Positions 14,733-23,907 of a stretch of 64,000 nt of DNA are shown one piece after another (within the stretch, counting starts at the first letter, position 1; each line of letters starts with the position of its first letter). The DNA comes from Mumia sp. ZJ1417 (GTDB lineage: Bacteria; Actinomycetota; Actinomycetes; Propionibacteriales; Nocardioidaceae), in NCBI RefSeq assembly GCF_014127285.1, contig NZ_CP059901.1, positions 1,178,001-1,242,000 of the forward strand. Reading direction: 5' to 3'. The position numbers were made by a program, and so were the translations under genes. The notes beneath the pieces are model-generated. The model saw only the letters and a list, made by a program, of their open reading frames with translations, did no database searches and was not told the DNA's origin.

Positions 14733-17612
14733 ATGTCCGCCGAGTGGAGACCGACCGAGCCCCTGGTCGGGCGTGAGACCGAGCTCTCGCGCCTGCTCGC
14801 CGCAACCGGCGTCGCTGACCCGGAGGCCCGCGGGGGTGTCCTCCTCAGCGGCGACGCCGGCATCGGCAAGACTCGCCTGCTTCGCGAGCTCGCGGTCCTT
14901 GCCGCCGACGGAGGCCACCGCGTCATGGTGGGCCACTGCGTCGATCTCGGCGACAGCGCGATCCCCTTCCAGCCCTTCGCCGAGATGCTGGCGGGGTTGG
15001 ACGACGCCACCCGCACGTCCATGTCCGACGCGATGCCCCCGCTCGGTCCGCTCATGTGGGGTGCCGCGGACGGCGCGGGCGTGGACCGCGGCGAGCTCTT
15101 CTCGTCGGTCGTGACCGCGCTCGAGCTGCTCGGCGCGAGCCGTCCCGTCCTTCTCATCGTCGAGGACGCCCACTGGGCAGACGCCTCCACACGGCACCTG
15201 ATCCGCTACGTGCTCTCCCAGCGGTACGAGGGCGACGTCCGGGTGGTCGTCTCCTACCGTAGCGACGACCTGCACCGCCGCCACCCGTTGCGCGCCGACG
15301 TCGCGGAGTGGAGCCGGTTGCCCGGTGTCCAGCGTCTCGACCTCGGCCCGCTCGCCGACGACGAGGTTCGGGCGCTCGTGCGTTCGCGCGACGCCGGCGC
15401 GATCGGTGCGAGCGGGCTGGCCGCGATCCTCCGCCGCGCGGAGGGCAACGCGTTCATCGTCGAGGAGCTGCTCGACGTCGACGACAAGAACGGCCCGCTG
15501 CCTCCGACCTTGGCCGATCTGCTCCTCGTGCGGCTTGACCGCCTTGACGACGCTGGGCGACACGTCGTGCGTGCGCTCGCCTGTGCAGTCGGTGAGGTGA
15601 GCGACGAGCTGTTGTCCGCCGTCGTGGACCTGCCACCGAGCACGATCGAGGACGGTGTCCGCGCCGCACTCGACCACCGCATCCTCTCCCGGACCCGCAG
15701 CGACGGCTACGTCTTCCGACATGCCTTGCTCGCCGAGGTCGTACGAGACGACCTGCTGCCGGCCGAGCGACGTCGGATCCACGCGGCATACGTCAAGGTG
15801 CTGAGCGGCCGTGGCGACTCGGCCGACGTCGCGCGGCACGCGTTCGAGGCAGGTCTCGACGAGGTCGCGTTCACGGCCAGTGTCCGCGCTGCCGAGCGGG
15901 CGACCCGCGTCGCGGGCCACGACGAGGCCGCGGACCACTACGAGCGGGCGTTCTCGGTGGTGTCCGCTGCCCCTGAGGGCACCGACGTCGTCGGTCTGGT
16001 GATCGCCGCGAGCGAGGCCAAGACAGCAGCCGGATACGTACGCCGAGCCTGGGTGCTCGTCGGCGACTTCCTCGAGCAGGCCGACGACCTGCCTGTGGAG
16101 GACCGGGCGCGGCTCCTCGTCGCGTACGGCACGGCGGCGCTGATGGCCGATCGGATCGTCGAGCCGCGCCAGGCGCTCGAGGAGCTCTTCGTGCTCGTTC
16201 CCGAGCAGCCGACTGCGCTGCGGGCCTCCGTCGAGGAGCTCGCTGCCCGTGCCGCGTCCAACGAGAGGCACTTCGACGAGGCGATCCGCTGGGCGACCCA
16301 GGCGATGACACTAGGGCAGCGGCTGGGTCTCAACCGGCTCGTGGCCGACGCTGCCGCAACCAAGGCTAGGGCGCGTGCTCGGATCGGTGACGACCCCGAG
16401 GGCGACGAGCGCCGCTTCCTCGAGGTCGCAAAGATTGCGGCGACCGAGGGCGACGTCGTGGCAGAGCTGAGGGCTCGCCACCACCTCGCCTTCTACTACC
16501 ACGAACGCGGCATGCTCGACCGCGCTGAGGCCGAGTTCCTCCGGACGATGAAGACGGCCGTGCAGGCCGGTCGCCAATGGGCTCCGTACGGTTTCGACGG
16601 CCGCTTCTTCGCGTCGGTCACGGCCTATCTCCTCGGTCATTGGGACCTTGTCCTCGAGCTCTGCGACGTCGGCATGCTGCAGCCGCCCAAGGTCCCCGCA
16701 GCTGATCTCGAGGCCGTCGGTCTGCTCGTCTCGGCAGGCCGGGGCGACGGCGCGGCGCTGCGCACGGCCGAGCGACTGCGCGCCCTCTGGCACAAGGACA
16801 TTGTCCTCGCCATCCACTGTGCGACGGCCGCCATCGACCTGGCCCGCGATGCGGGTGAGGCGACACGCTGGCACGACGACCTGGTCATGACACTGACCCA
16901 GGACTGGGACGGTGAGTTCGTCCCGGCTCGCCTGCGGATGGGGGGCCTGCTCGTGGGACGCCTCGCCGACGAGGCGGGCCACGCGTCGACCGCCGAGCGC
17001 AGCGAGTGGCTCACGCGCGCAGAGCAGCTGCGGGCCGTCGCCGACCACGTCATCGAGCAGCGCGGCCCGTTCGGTCCCGAGGGAGCCGCGTGGTCATTGC
17101 GCCTGGACGCCGAGATCCTGCGTCTGCGCTGGATCGTCGGGGGTGAGGTTGCGCTCCCCGCGCTGCTCACCGCATGGCGCGAGACCACGCAGGCGTTCGC
17201 CGAGCTCGGACAGGTCTACGAGGAGGCCCGCTCCGCGTCCCGGCTCGCGGCAGTCCTGCAGGCCAGCGGCGACGTGGCAGGCGCCAAGGAGGTCGCGAGC
17301 AGCGCGCACGAGCAGGCCGTCGCGTTGGGCGCAGCACCGCTCACCCGCGTGCTCGAGCAGCTCGCGGGCTCGACCACGGCAGCGGCCACCTCGGCCGCTT
17401 CGAAGCCCCACGTCGCCGGCGAGAAGCCGCTGACTGCTCGTGAACGTGAGGTCCTCGAGCACCTCGTCGAGGGCCGTACCAACGGCGAGATCGCGACGCT
17501 GCTGTTCATCAGCACCAAGACGGTCTCGGTCCACGTCTCCAACATCCTCGCCAAGCTCGGGGCGTCGACCCGCACGGAGGCGGCAGCGATCGCGCGACGC
17601 CAGCGCGCCTGA
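14733..17612 (+). CDS. Large ATP-binding LuxR-family regulator (LAL/MalT-like)
   Basis: A 959-residue STAND-type regulator. An AAA domain at the N-terminus has Walker A GDAGIGKT (about residues 41-48) and Walker B VLLIVEDAHWAD (about 138-149). A long TPR-like helical middle follows, and a GerE-type HTH at the end: LTAREREVLEHLVEGRTNGEIA, then ISTKTVSVHVSNILAKLG. Such proteins switch on genes when ATP and an inducer bind. Start: the ATG at 14733 is taken, just before the conserved LVGRETELSRL; a GTG at 14661 in frame overlaps the mini-protein B stop and would add 24 residues. Neither has a clear ribosome site. Its targets are unknown; the mini-protein promoters are nearby candidates. Confidence 0.88.
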   Translation: MSAEWRPTEPLVGRETELSRLLAATGVADPEARGGVLLSGDAGIGKTRLLRELAVLAADGGHRVMVGHCVDLGDSAIPFQPFAEMLAGLDDATRTSMSDAMPPLGPLMWGAADGAGVDRGELFSSVVTALELLGASRPVLLIVEDAHWADASTRHLIRYVLSQRYEGDVRVVVSYRSDDLHRRHPLRADVAEWSRLPGVQRLDLGPLADDEVRALVRSRDAGAIGASGLAAILRRAEGNAFIVEELLDVDDKNGPLPPTLADLLLVRLDRLDDAGRHVVRALACAVGEVSDELLSAVVDLPPSTIEDGVRAALDHRILSRTRSDGYVFRHALLAEVVRDDLLPAERRRIHAAYVKVLSGRGDSADVARHAFEAGLDEVAFTASVRAAERATRVAGHDEAADHYERAFSVVSAAPEGTDVVGLVIAASEAKTAAGYVRRAWVLVGDFLEQADDLPVEDRARLLVAYGTAALMADRIVEPRQALEELFVLVPEQPTALRASVEELAARAASNERHFDEAIRWATQAMTLGQRLGLNRLVADAAATKARARARIGDDPEGDERRFLEVAKIAATEGDVVAELRARHHLAFYYHERGMLDRAEAEFLRTMKTAVQAGRQWAPYGFDGRFFASVTAYLLGHWDLVLELCDVGMLQPPKVPAADLEAVGLLVSAGRGDGAALRTAERLRALWHKDIVLAIHCATAAIDLARDAGEATRWHDDLVMTLTQDWDGEFVPARLRMGGLLVGRLADEAGHASTAERSEWLTRAEQLRAVADHVIEQRGPFGPEGAAWSLRLDAEILRLRWIVGGEVALPALLTAWRETTQAFAELGQVYEEARSASRLAAVLQASGDVAGAKEVASSAHEQAVALGAAPLTRVLEQLAGSTTAAATSAASKPHVAGEKPLTAREREVLEHLVEGRTNGEIATLLFISTKTVSVHVSNILAKLGASTRTEAAAIARRQRA

Positions 17613-17675
17613 GCGCAGGCGTCCGTAGGGCCCGCGTGACGAGCGGGATCGCCCGAGCGCTGAGACGCTGAGGGC

Positions 17676-18539
17676 ATGTGCCGCTTGTTCGGTCTGCAGT
17701 GCGGTCGTCATCCGATGACCGCGACCTTCTGGCTGCTCGACGCCCCCGACAGTCTGCGGTCGCAGGGCCGTCGCAACCCGGACGGGACGGGCATCGGCGT
17801 CTTCGAGCCCGATGGTGCCGCGCGGATCGACAAGCAGCCGATCGATGCATGGGACGACACGGCCTTCGCGCGCGACGCGAAGACCATGCACGGGACGACG
17901 TTCGTCGCGCACGTCCGGTATGCCAGCACGGGTGCGCACACCGTCGCCAACACGCACCCGTTCGAGCTCGACAACCGGCTGTTCGCCCACAACGGCGTCG
18001 TCGGCGGGCTCGAGTCGCTCGACGCCCGTCTGGCCGACGTCGGTGCCAGCGCGCTGGTCGAGGGCCAGACGGACAGTGAGCGGGTCTTCGCGCTGATCAC
18101 GGCGGAGATCCGCCGCAACAGCGGCGACGTGGCAGACGGCGTGCACGACGCGATCAGCTGGATCGCCGAGAACCTGCCCGTGCTGGCCCTGAACTTCGTC
18201 CTGACCACCGCGACGGACCTCTGGGCGCTGCGCTACCCGGACGTGCACCCCCTGCGGTTCCTCGAGCGGGCCGAGCGCGTCCCGGGCACCGAGGGGTGGG
18301 ACGGCGCCAGCGACCGCATCCATGCCCGTGTGGATCCTGCCGACGACGACCACCGGACCGTGGTCGTGGCGACCGAGGAGATGGACGACGAGCCCGGCTG
18401 GACGGCGCTGGAGTCCGGCGAGCTGCTGCACGTCGACCGCGACCTCACCCTCACCCGTACCCATCCGTTCGGCCCGCTGCGACATCCGCTTGCGCTCGCC
18501 GACCTCGAGCCGACCGCGGCCGCGTCGCAGCGCTCCTAG
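17676..18539 (+). CDS. Class II glutamine amidotransferase
   Basis: 287 residues beginning MCRLFGLQ, so the mature enzyme would expose Cys2 as the N-terminal nucleophile after Met removal. THFVAHVRYASTGAHTVANTHPF-type sequence and LFAHNGVVGG are the Ntn-amidotransferase glutamine site. It belongs to the YafJ/EgtC-like stand-alone group and not to purF or asnB, since no synthase domain follows. The partner and amide acceptor are not evident; no ergothioneine genes are in the window. It stands alone between the LuxR gene and gnd. Confidence 0.85.
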   Translation: MCRLFGLQCGRHPMTATFWLLDAPDSLRSQGRRNPDGTGIGVFEPDGAARIDKQPIDAWDDTAFARDAKTMHGTTFVAHVRYASTGAHTVANTHPFELDNRLFAHNGVVGGLESLDARLADVGASALVEGQTDSERVFALITAEIRRNSGDVADGVHDAISWIAENLPVLALNFVLTTATDLWALRYPDVHPLRFLERAERVPGTEGWDGASDRIHARVDPADDDHRTVVVATEEMDDEPGWTALESGELLHVDRDLTLTRTHPFGPLRHPLALADLEPTAAASQRS

Positions 18540-18566
18540 CCCGAGCCCCGACTACGAGGAGGACGC

Positions 18567-20018
18567 GTGAACGACGTCCCGAACGCCCGTATCGGCGTCA
18601 CCGGCCTGGCCGTGATGGGCCGCAACCTCGCCCGCAACCTGGCCCGCCACGGCTTCCCGGTTGCGCTGCACAACCGCACCTATGCCCGTACGGAGTCGCT
18701 GGTCGCCGACCACGGAGACGAGGGCACCTTCGTCCCGTCCGAGTCGCTGGAGGACTTCGTGGCGTCGATAGCGAAGCCACGCCCGATCATCGTGATGGTC
18801 AAGGCGGGCGAGCCCACCGACGCGGTCATCGACGAGCTCGTCCCGCTGCTCGACGAGGGCGACGTGGTCATCGACTGCGGCAACGCGCACTTCCTCGACA
18901 CCCGGCGGCGCGAGGCTGCGCTGCGCGAGAAGGGACTCCACTTCGTCGGCGCGGGCGTCTCCGGCGGAGAAGAGGGCGCGCTCAACGGCCCGAGCATCAT
19001 GCCGGGCGGTTCCGCTGAGTCGTACGAGACGCTCGGGCCGATGTTCGAGACCATCGCCGCCCAGGTCGACGGCACCCCGTGCTGCACCCACGTCGGCCCG
19101 GACGGCGCCGGGCACTTCGTCAAGATGGTCCACAACGGGATCGAGTACGCCGACATGCAGCTGATCGCCGAGGCGTACGACCTGCTGCGGCACGGGCTCG
19201 GCGCGGAGCCGGCGCGGATCGCGGAGATCTTCGCGCAGTGGAACGAGGGCGACCTCGAGTCCTACCTCATCGAGATCACCGCCGACGTGCTCGCCCACAC
19301 CGACGCCGCCACCGGGCGACCGTTCATCGACGTCGTGCGGGACGAGGCGGAGCAGAAGGGCACCGGACGCTGGACGGTCCAGACCGCGCTGGACCTCGGC
19401 GTCCCGGTCACGGGCATCGCCGAGGCGACGTTCGCGCGCTCGGTCTCGGGGCACACCGAGCAGCGCGAGCCGGCCCGTACGGCCTATCCCGACGCGCACG
19501 CGGACACCGGGTGGCGGCCGGACGACGACGACACGTTCGTCGACGACGTCCGCCGGGCCCTGTACGCGTCGAAGGTCGTCGCGTACGCCCAGGGCTTCGA
19601 CGAGATCCTGGCCGGGAGGCGCGCGTACGACTGGGGGATCGATCCGGGGGCGATGGCGACGATCTGGCGTGGCGGCTGCATCATTCGGGCGCGGTTCCTC
19701 GACCGCATCCGCGAGGCGTACGACGGCGATCCGGACCTGCCGTCGCTGCTCGTCGCCCCGTACTTCGTCGACGCCGTGCAAGCGGGCCTAGAGTCCTGGC
19801 GCCGCGTCGTCGCGATCGCCGCCCGTACCAGCATCCCGGCACCGGCGTTCGCCTCGTCGCTTGCATACTTCGACGCCCTGCGGGCCGAGCGACTGCCGGC
19901 CGCGCTAATCCAGGCCCTCCGCGACGACTTCGGCGCTCACACCTACCGGCGCGTCGACAAACCCGGCACGTTCCACACGCTCTGGGCCGGTGAGCGGTCC
20001 GAGGAGCAGCGGGGCTGA
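18567..20018 (+). CDS. gnd: 6-phosphogluconate dehydrogenase, decarboxylating
   Basis: Oxidises 6-phosphogluconate to ribulose 5-phosphate with NADP+ and CO2 release in the pentose phosphate pathway. The 483-residue length matches the long form. The Rossmann motif GVTGLAVMGRNLARNLA with the following HNRT arginine fits NADP+. GAGVSGGEEGALNGPSIMPGG, GHFVKMVHNGIEYADMQ and the C-terminal YFDALRAERLPAALIQA segment are diagnostic. The GTG start has GAGGAGG upstream. No zwf or other pentose phosphate gene is adjacent. Confidence 0.96.
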   Translation: MNDVPNARIGVTGLAVMGRNLARNLARHGFPVALHNRTYARTESLVADHGDEGTFVPSESLEDFVASIAKPRPIIVMVKAGEPTDAVIDELVPLLDEGDVVIDCGNAHFLDTRRREAALREKGLHFVGAGVSGGEEGALNGPSIMPGGSAESYETLGPMFETIAAQVDGTPCCTHVGPDGAGHFVKMVHNGIEYADMQLIAEAYDLLRHGLGAEPARIAEIFAQWNEGDLESYLIEITADVLAHTDAATGRPFIDVVRDEAEQKGTGRWTVQTALDLGVPVTGIAEATFARSVSGHTEQREPARTAYPDAHADTGWRPDDDDTFVDDVRRALYASKVVAYAQGFDEILAGRRAYDWGIDPGAMATIWRGGCIIRARFLDRIREAYDGDPDLPSLLVAPYFVDAVQAGLESWRRVVAIAARTSIPAPAFASSLAYFDALRAERLPAALIQALRDDFGAHTYRRVDKPGTFHTLWAGERSEEQRG

Positions 20019-20091
20019 GCCTCGTGTCCCCTTCACGGGGTCGACACCGCAATTCTGAGGGGCCCCTCGGCCCGGCACCGCCGTCTCTGTC

Positions 20092-20403
20092 CTGCCTGCG
20101 GGCCAAGGCAACCCGATGATCGCCGAGGGCATCGCGATCGGTGCCAACACGCGGAGGCGCAGGGCATCAACGCGCTGCGCCGCCTCGGCGAGAACCTCGC
20201 GAAGCGGGTCTCTCGTACGACGACGTGATCACGATGCGGGTGTCCTCCAGAACCCGTCAGGCGCGGCCGCGGCGGACTTCGCCGGGTGGAACCGTGCGTA
20301 CCGGCAATACTTCGCCAACACGAGCCTGTCCATCGGCACGCCGGTGCTGGTGCCGCTCGGGACGGCAGCGCCCGGCCATGGCAAGGGGAAGGGCGGGCAC
20401 TAG
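20092..20403 (+). pseudogene. Decayed RidA/YjgF-family gene
   Basis: RidA-like pieces occur in order in different frames: MIAEGIAIGANT (from 20116), AQGINALRRLGENL, LSYDDVITMRV, then NPSGAAAADFAGWNRAYRQYFANT to a TAG at 20403. At least three frame changes separate them, and the region between the first two pieces is shortened. The pieces resemble the Asp-Phe-Ala-x-Trp-Asn-x-x-Tyr core of RidA proteins. The ending shares a CTAG with the convergent PPOX gene's stop. No intact product is possible. Confidence 0.72.
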
Positions 20404-21074
20404 TCCGACGGTTCCGCGTCCGTACGGTGCCTTGCCTCGGCGAGGCCCCGTACGGACGGCGGCACCGTGATCCCCGTGCGCAGGTCGGGCGCGGGGACCG
20501 GAGCACCGGCGACCTCGCGCAGCGGGACCACTCCCGCCCAGGCCTCGCCAGCGATGTCGTCGTCCTCGTCCTCCGGCCACCCGTCGGACACCTTGAGCGA
20601 CCAGCGCTCGATCGGCAGCCCGAGCACGAGCGTGGCAGCCAGCTCGCGGCGTGTCGACGGCCGCACCTCCGCCGCGCGGCCCGGGATCAGCGCATCGGTC
20701 AGCCGGTCCAACGCCGCGACCTGCTCATCGTCCGGCAGCACCGAAGCGGCGCCGAACAGCACCGCGCTTCGGTAGTGCAGCGACGACTCGAACGTCGACC
20801 GCGCCACCACGATCCCGTCGAGCGCCGTCACGGCCACGGAGACCGGCGCCCCTGCGGCCACCACGCGCATCCAGGGCGACCCTGTGGACCCGTGGAGGAG
20901 CAGCCGGTCGCCCTCGCGCGCGAACGCGGTCGGGACCACGAGCGGTGCACCGTCGACGACCACGCCGAGGTGGCAGACGCGCACGGAGTCGAGGAGCCGG
21001 TCTAGGGCGGCTCGGTCGCGGCGCTGCTTGCCCGGCAGACGGGTGACGTCGGTGCGCGGCGGATCGGGCGACAC
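20400..21074 (-). CDS. Pyridoxamine 5'-phosphate oxidase-family (FMN-binding) protein
   Basis: 224 residues with the split-barrel flavin-binding fold: CHLGVVVDGAPLVVPTAF, LLLHGSTGSPWMR and FESSLHYRSAVLFG match the nitroimidazole-reductase-like/PPOX group seen in actinobacteria, and IERWSLKVSDGWPEDEDDD is the usual C-terminal part. The likely cofactor is FMN or F420; the substrate is unknown. The GTG start lies 4 bases after the CBS gene's stop, so the two are co-transcribed. The stop overlaps the RidA remnant's stop. Confidence 0.8.
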   Translation of the reverse strand: MSPDPPRTDVTRLPGKQRRDRAALDRLLDSVRVCHLGVVVDGAPLVVPTAFAREGDRLLLHGSTGSPWMRVVAAGAPVSVAVTALDGIVVARSTFESSLHYRSAVLFGAASVLPDDEQVAALDRLTDALIPGRAAEVRPSTRRELAATLVLGLPIERWSLKVSDGWPEDEDDDIAGEAWAGVVPLREVAGAPVPAPDLRTGITVPPSVRGLAEARHRTDAEPSD

Positions 21075-21078
21075 CGGG

Positions 21079-21516
21079 TCAGCGTGCGGACGCGACGTAC
21101 TGGTTGAGCTGGTCGCGCTCGAACTGCAGCTGCTGCATCCGGAACTTCACCGCGTCGCCGATCGACAAGATCGCGACCAGCGCCTCGTCCTCGTCGACGA
21201 CCGGCACGTGGCGGATGCGCTCGTTGGTCATGATCTCGAGGAGCGCACCGATGGAGTCATCCGGCCCGCAGGTGTGGACCTCGGACGTCATGATCGACGA
21301 CACCGGCTGTGTCAAAGGGTCGCTCGTGCTGCGCAGCTTGCGCACGATGTCGCGCTCCGACACGATCCCGGCGACGTGGATGCCGTCCTCGCTCACGACC
21401 AGGGCACCGATGTTGCGTGCGTCGAGCTCGTCGAGCAGCGCGGAGACCGCTGCGTCGGGGGCGATGGTGAACACGTCGGTGCTGCCCTTCGACGTGACGA
21501 CGTCACTGACCTTCAT
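21079..21516 (-). CDS. CBS-domain pair protein
   Basis: 145 residues with two CBS motifs (a Bateman module): NIGALVVSEDGIHVAGIVSERDIVRKL and RIRHVPVVDEDEALVAILSIGDAV. The length and layout match small stand-alone actinobacterial CBS proteins such as hypoxic-response protein 1 of mycobacteria. They sense adenine nucleotides or act as regulatory subunits; the ligand here is unknown. It is the first gene of a two-gene operon with the PPOX protein. AGGGGGAAGCG lies upstream of the ATG. Confidence 0.85.
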   Translation of the reverse strand: MKVSDVVTSKGSTDVFTIAPDAAVSALLDELDARNIGALVVSEDGIHVAGIVSERDIVRKLRSTSDPLTQPVSSIMTSEVHTCGPDDSIGALLEIMTNERIRHVPVVDEDEALVAILSIGDAVKFRMQQLQFERDQLNQYVASAR

Positions 21517-21576
21517 CGCTTCCCCCTGGGTTCACACGTGGCCGATGCGCTCAACCTAGCGTGATCCGGGCCACTC

Positions 21577-22326
21577 TCACCAGCCCGCGGGAGGCCCTTG
21601 CTGCCCGTACGTGCTCCCCTGCTGCCCGTACGAGGGGTAGCCGCCGCCTCCGCCGTACGGGGAATCCCACCGCGGACCGGAGCGCGAGAACCACTCGTTG
21701 GCACCCCCGCTGAACAGCAGGACGATCACGGCGATCCCCGCCACGAGCCACAGCACGGAGACGAACGACAAGATCATCACCAGACTCGTGATGATTGTCA
21801 GCGACGCCAGCACGACCAGGGCGATCCGAGCCCACGCCTGACGACGCAGCACGAAGACGCTGACCACGAGGGAGACCACCGAGGCCACCACGAACACCGC
21901 CACCATCGCGTAGACCGCGGGACGGTTGTCCTGGACGGACTGCACGTCGGAGGGGCTCAGGTCGAAGTCGGTCGGGTTCTCGGCCATCTCGTCGAGCATC
22001 CACCCGAGCGCCACCGCGACCAGGATCCAGCCGAGGGCCGTCAGCACCGACAGCGCGATCGTGATCCAGGCGGCCAGCGTCACCGTGACAGGACGGGCGT
22101 CGGGGTCGCGGGGGATCGGAAAGCTCGACTGCGGCAGCCCGCTCGCGTATGGGTCGTACCCGCCGTACTGCTGCTGCCCGTACGAGGGCTGTTGCGGATA
22201 CTGCGGACCGTACGGAGGTTGCTGCGGGCCCTGCTGGCCGTACGGAGGGTGTCCTTGGCCGTACGGCGACGGGCCCTGGCCCGGTGGTGGGCCGGGGTCG
22301 GACGGTGGCGGAGTCGGCGTGGACAT
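21577..22326 (-). CDS. Membrane protein with a Pro/Tyr/Gln/Gly-rich N-terminal tail
   Basis: 249 residues: an 85-residue low-complexity N-terminus built of PYGQ/PQQPP units, then four predicted membrane helices (VTLAAWITIALSVLTALGWILV, AVYAMVAVFVVASVVSLVVSVFVL, and a long ARIALVVLASLTIITS...LLF pair), and a short Gly/Tyr/Gln tail that repeats the N-terminal style. The start ATG at 22326 begins the low-complexity tail; the longer open frame upstream overlaps hisN. Proteins of this build are common in actinobacteria without known function. The CCGTACGG word is frequent in its repeats. Confidence 0.72.
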   Translation of the reverse strand: MSTPTPPPSDPGPPPGQGPSPYGQGHPPYGQQGPQQPPYGPQYPQQPSYGQQQYGGYDPYASGLPQSSFPIPRDPDARPVTVTLAAWITIALSVLTALGWILVAVALGWMLDEMAENPTDFDLSPSDVQSVQDNRPAVYAMVAVFVVASVVSLVVSVFVLRRQAWARIALVVLASLTIITSLVMILSFVSVLWLVAGIAVIVLLFSGGANEWFSRSGPRWDSPYGGGGGYPSYGQQGSTYGQQGPPAGW

Positions 22327-22364
22327 GCGGCTGATCCTACGGCTGGAGAAGTCCGCGCGGTCGC

Positions 22365-23267
22365 TCAACCGTCCGAGCGACGGTGCGAGGCGAGGTCGGT
22401 GACGTTCGTGCGGACGGGCTCGGTCGGCGGGGTGCGCTCGTCCTCGGGCTCGTGCGGCTCGGTGTCGGGGAAGTAGCCGAGGTAGGCCATCGCCGCCTCG
22501 TGGAGCAGCGAGTTGGTCGCGAGCGCGTTGCCGTGCCACGGGCCGGGCTGGCCGTTGAGCGCGGTGAACGTGCCGCCGGCCTCCCGCACGATCGGGTCGA
22601 GCGCGGCCATGTCCCACAGCGCGAGCTCAGGCTCGGCGGCGATGTCCACGGCGCCCTCGGCGAGCAGCATGTACGACCAGAAGTCGCCGTAGCCACGCGT
22701 GCGCCAGCAGCGCCGCGTCAGTGCGAGGAAGCTCTCGAGCTTGCCGATCTCCTCCCAGCCGCCGAGCGAGGCGTACGACAGCGACGCGTCGTCCATCCGG
22801 TCGACCTTGGAGACCTGGAGGCGTGTCGCGGACATCAGCGACTTGCCGGTGTAGGCGCCGCCGCCCTTCGACGCCCACCAGCGGCGCCCGAGCGCGGGTG
22901 CCGACACGCAGGACGCGACGACCTCGTCCTCGATGGCGATCGCGATCAGCGTCGCCCACACGGGCACGCCGCGCACGTAGTTGGAGGTGCCGTCGATCGG
23001 GTCGATGATCCAGCGGCGGGTGGCGTCCTCCACGGTGCCGACCTGCTCGCCGTTCTCCTCGCCGAGCACGATGTCGCGGGTGCGGGCGCTGCGCAGCGTG
23101 CGTCGGATCGTCCGCTCGACGGCCTGGTCAGCCTCGGTCACCCACGTCATGTCGGGCTTCGTCGAGACCTTGAGATCGCCGGCGCGGAACTTCTCCATCG
23201 AGATCGAGTCGGCGTTGTCGGCGAGCACGTGGCACAGCCGAAGATCGTCGTGGTGGGAGTGCGCCAT
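22365..23267 (-). CDS. hisN: Histidinol-phosphatase, inositol-monophosphatase fold
   Basis: Dephosphorylates L-histidinol phosphate in histidine synthesis. 300 residues with the IMPase metal motifs: the GEENGE glutamate, IDPIDGTSNYVRGVPVW and ALWDMAALDPIVREAGG. The start DLRLCHVLADNADS and the RGVPVWATLI stretch resemble actinobacterial HisN rather than inositol phosphatases. A family relative also occurs near aroA/rsgA in streptomycetes, which supports the call. Start: ATG 23267; the frame upstream is not conserved. The C-terminal 40 residues are unique to this lineage. Confidence 0.85.
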   Translation of the reverse strand: MAHSHHDDLRLCHVLADNADSISMEKFRAGDLKVSTKPDMTWVTEADQAVERTIRRTLRSARTRDIVLGEENGEQVGTVEDATRRWIIDPIDGTSNYVRGVPVWATLIAIAIEDEVVASCVSAPALGRRWWASKGGGAYTGKSLMSATRLQVSKVDRMDDASLSYASLGGWEEIGKLESFLALTRRCWRTRGYGDFWSYMLLAEGAVDIAAEPELALWDMAALDPIVREAGGTFTALNGQPGPWHGNALATNSLLHEAAMAYLGYFPDTEPHEPEDERTPPTEPVRTNVTDLASHRRSDG

Positions 23268-23323
23268 GGCCCCACAGTAGAGGTTCGCGCCCCTACGATG
23301 GAGGCCGTCCACGAGGAGGGCTG

Positions 23324-23818
23324 ATGTTCGACATCATCGACGGAGTTCCGCTGCACCCGTTGTTCCTGCACGTGCCGATCGTTCTCATCCCTCTGACGAC
23401 GTTGCTGACCCTCGCGTTCCTCGTCCCACGGTGGCGCTGGGCGCTGCGGTGGCCGCTCGCGATCGTCGCCGTGGCCGCGGCAGCGGGGACGTACGCGACG
23501 GTGCAGTCCGGCGAGGAGCTCAAGGCGCGCATCGGTGCGTCCGGCGAGATTGGCGCGGCGATCGACCTGCACCAGACCTGGGGCGACAGGTTGCTCTACG
23601 CGGCGATCGTGCTCGCGGTGCTGGCCGTGATCGCGGCCATCGTCGTCACCCGTACGGCCGGGACCGCGGCGACCGTGGTCGCCGTCCTGCTGGCGGTCGC
23701 CGGCGTCACCGCCGGGTGGATCACGTACGAGACAGGCGACCGCGGCTCGCGAGCGGTCTGGTGCGCGACGACCGTGTCGTCCGACGGCGGGTCGCTCGAG
23801 GAGTGCCTCCGCACCTGA
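23324..23818 (+). CDS. DUF2231-family membrane protein
   Basis: 164 residues, four membrane helices. The N-terminal GVPLHPLFLHVPIVLIPLTTL is the conserved His-containing start of DUF2231; its histidines could bind a metal or haem (family speculation). It is divergent from hisN with 56 bases between starts. The function is unknown. Confidence 0.8.
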   Translation: MFDIIDGVPLHPLFLHVPIVLIPLTTLLTLAFLVPRWRWALRWPLAIVAVAAAAGTYATVQSGEELKARIGASGEIGAAIDLHQTWGDRLLYAAIVLAVLAVIAAIVVTRTAGTAATVVAVLLAVAGVTAGWITYETGDRGSRAVWCATTVSSDGGSLEECLRT

Positions 23819-23820
23819 CG

Positions 23821-23903
23821 GACGTACGACCCGACATCACGTCCCGACATCGCACCTCTGATATCGGGGTCCAATGTCGGGACGTGATGTCGGGTCGTAC
23901 GTC
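23821..23903. terminator. Perfect 30-bp inverted repeat between convergent genes
   Basis: Arms 23821-23850 and 23874-23903 are exactly complementary over 30 bases, with a 23-base centre. The element lies between the DUF2231 stop and the rsgA stop, so it can terminate both. The arm contains the word CCCGACATC twice, and its outer end is GACGTACGAC. A perfect 30-base stem is longer than most terminators. Confidence 0.75.
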
Positions 23904-23907
23904 AACG

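Noticed and set aside
20057-20068. GAGGGGCCCCTC palindrome after gnd as a terminator
   Set aside because: No loop can form in a gapless palindrome of this kind; it could only cruciform, so terminator function is not supported.
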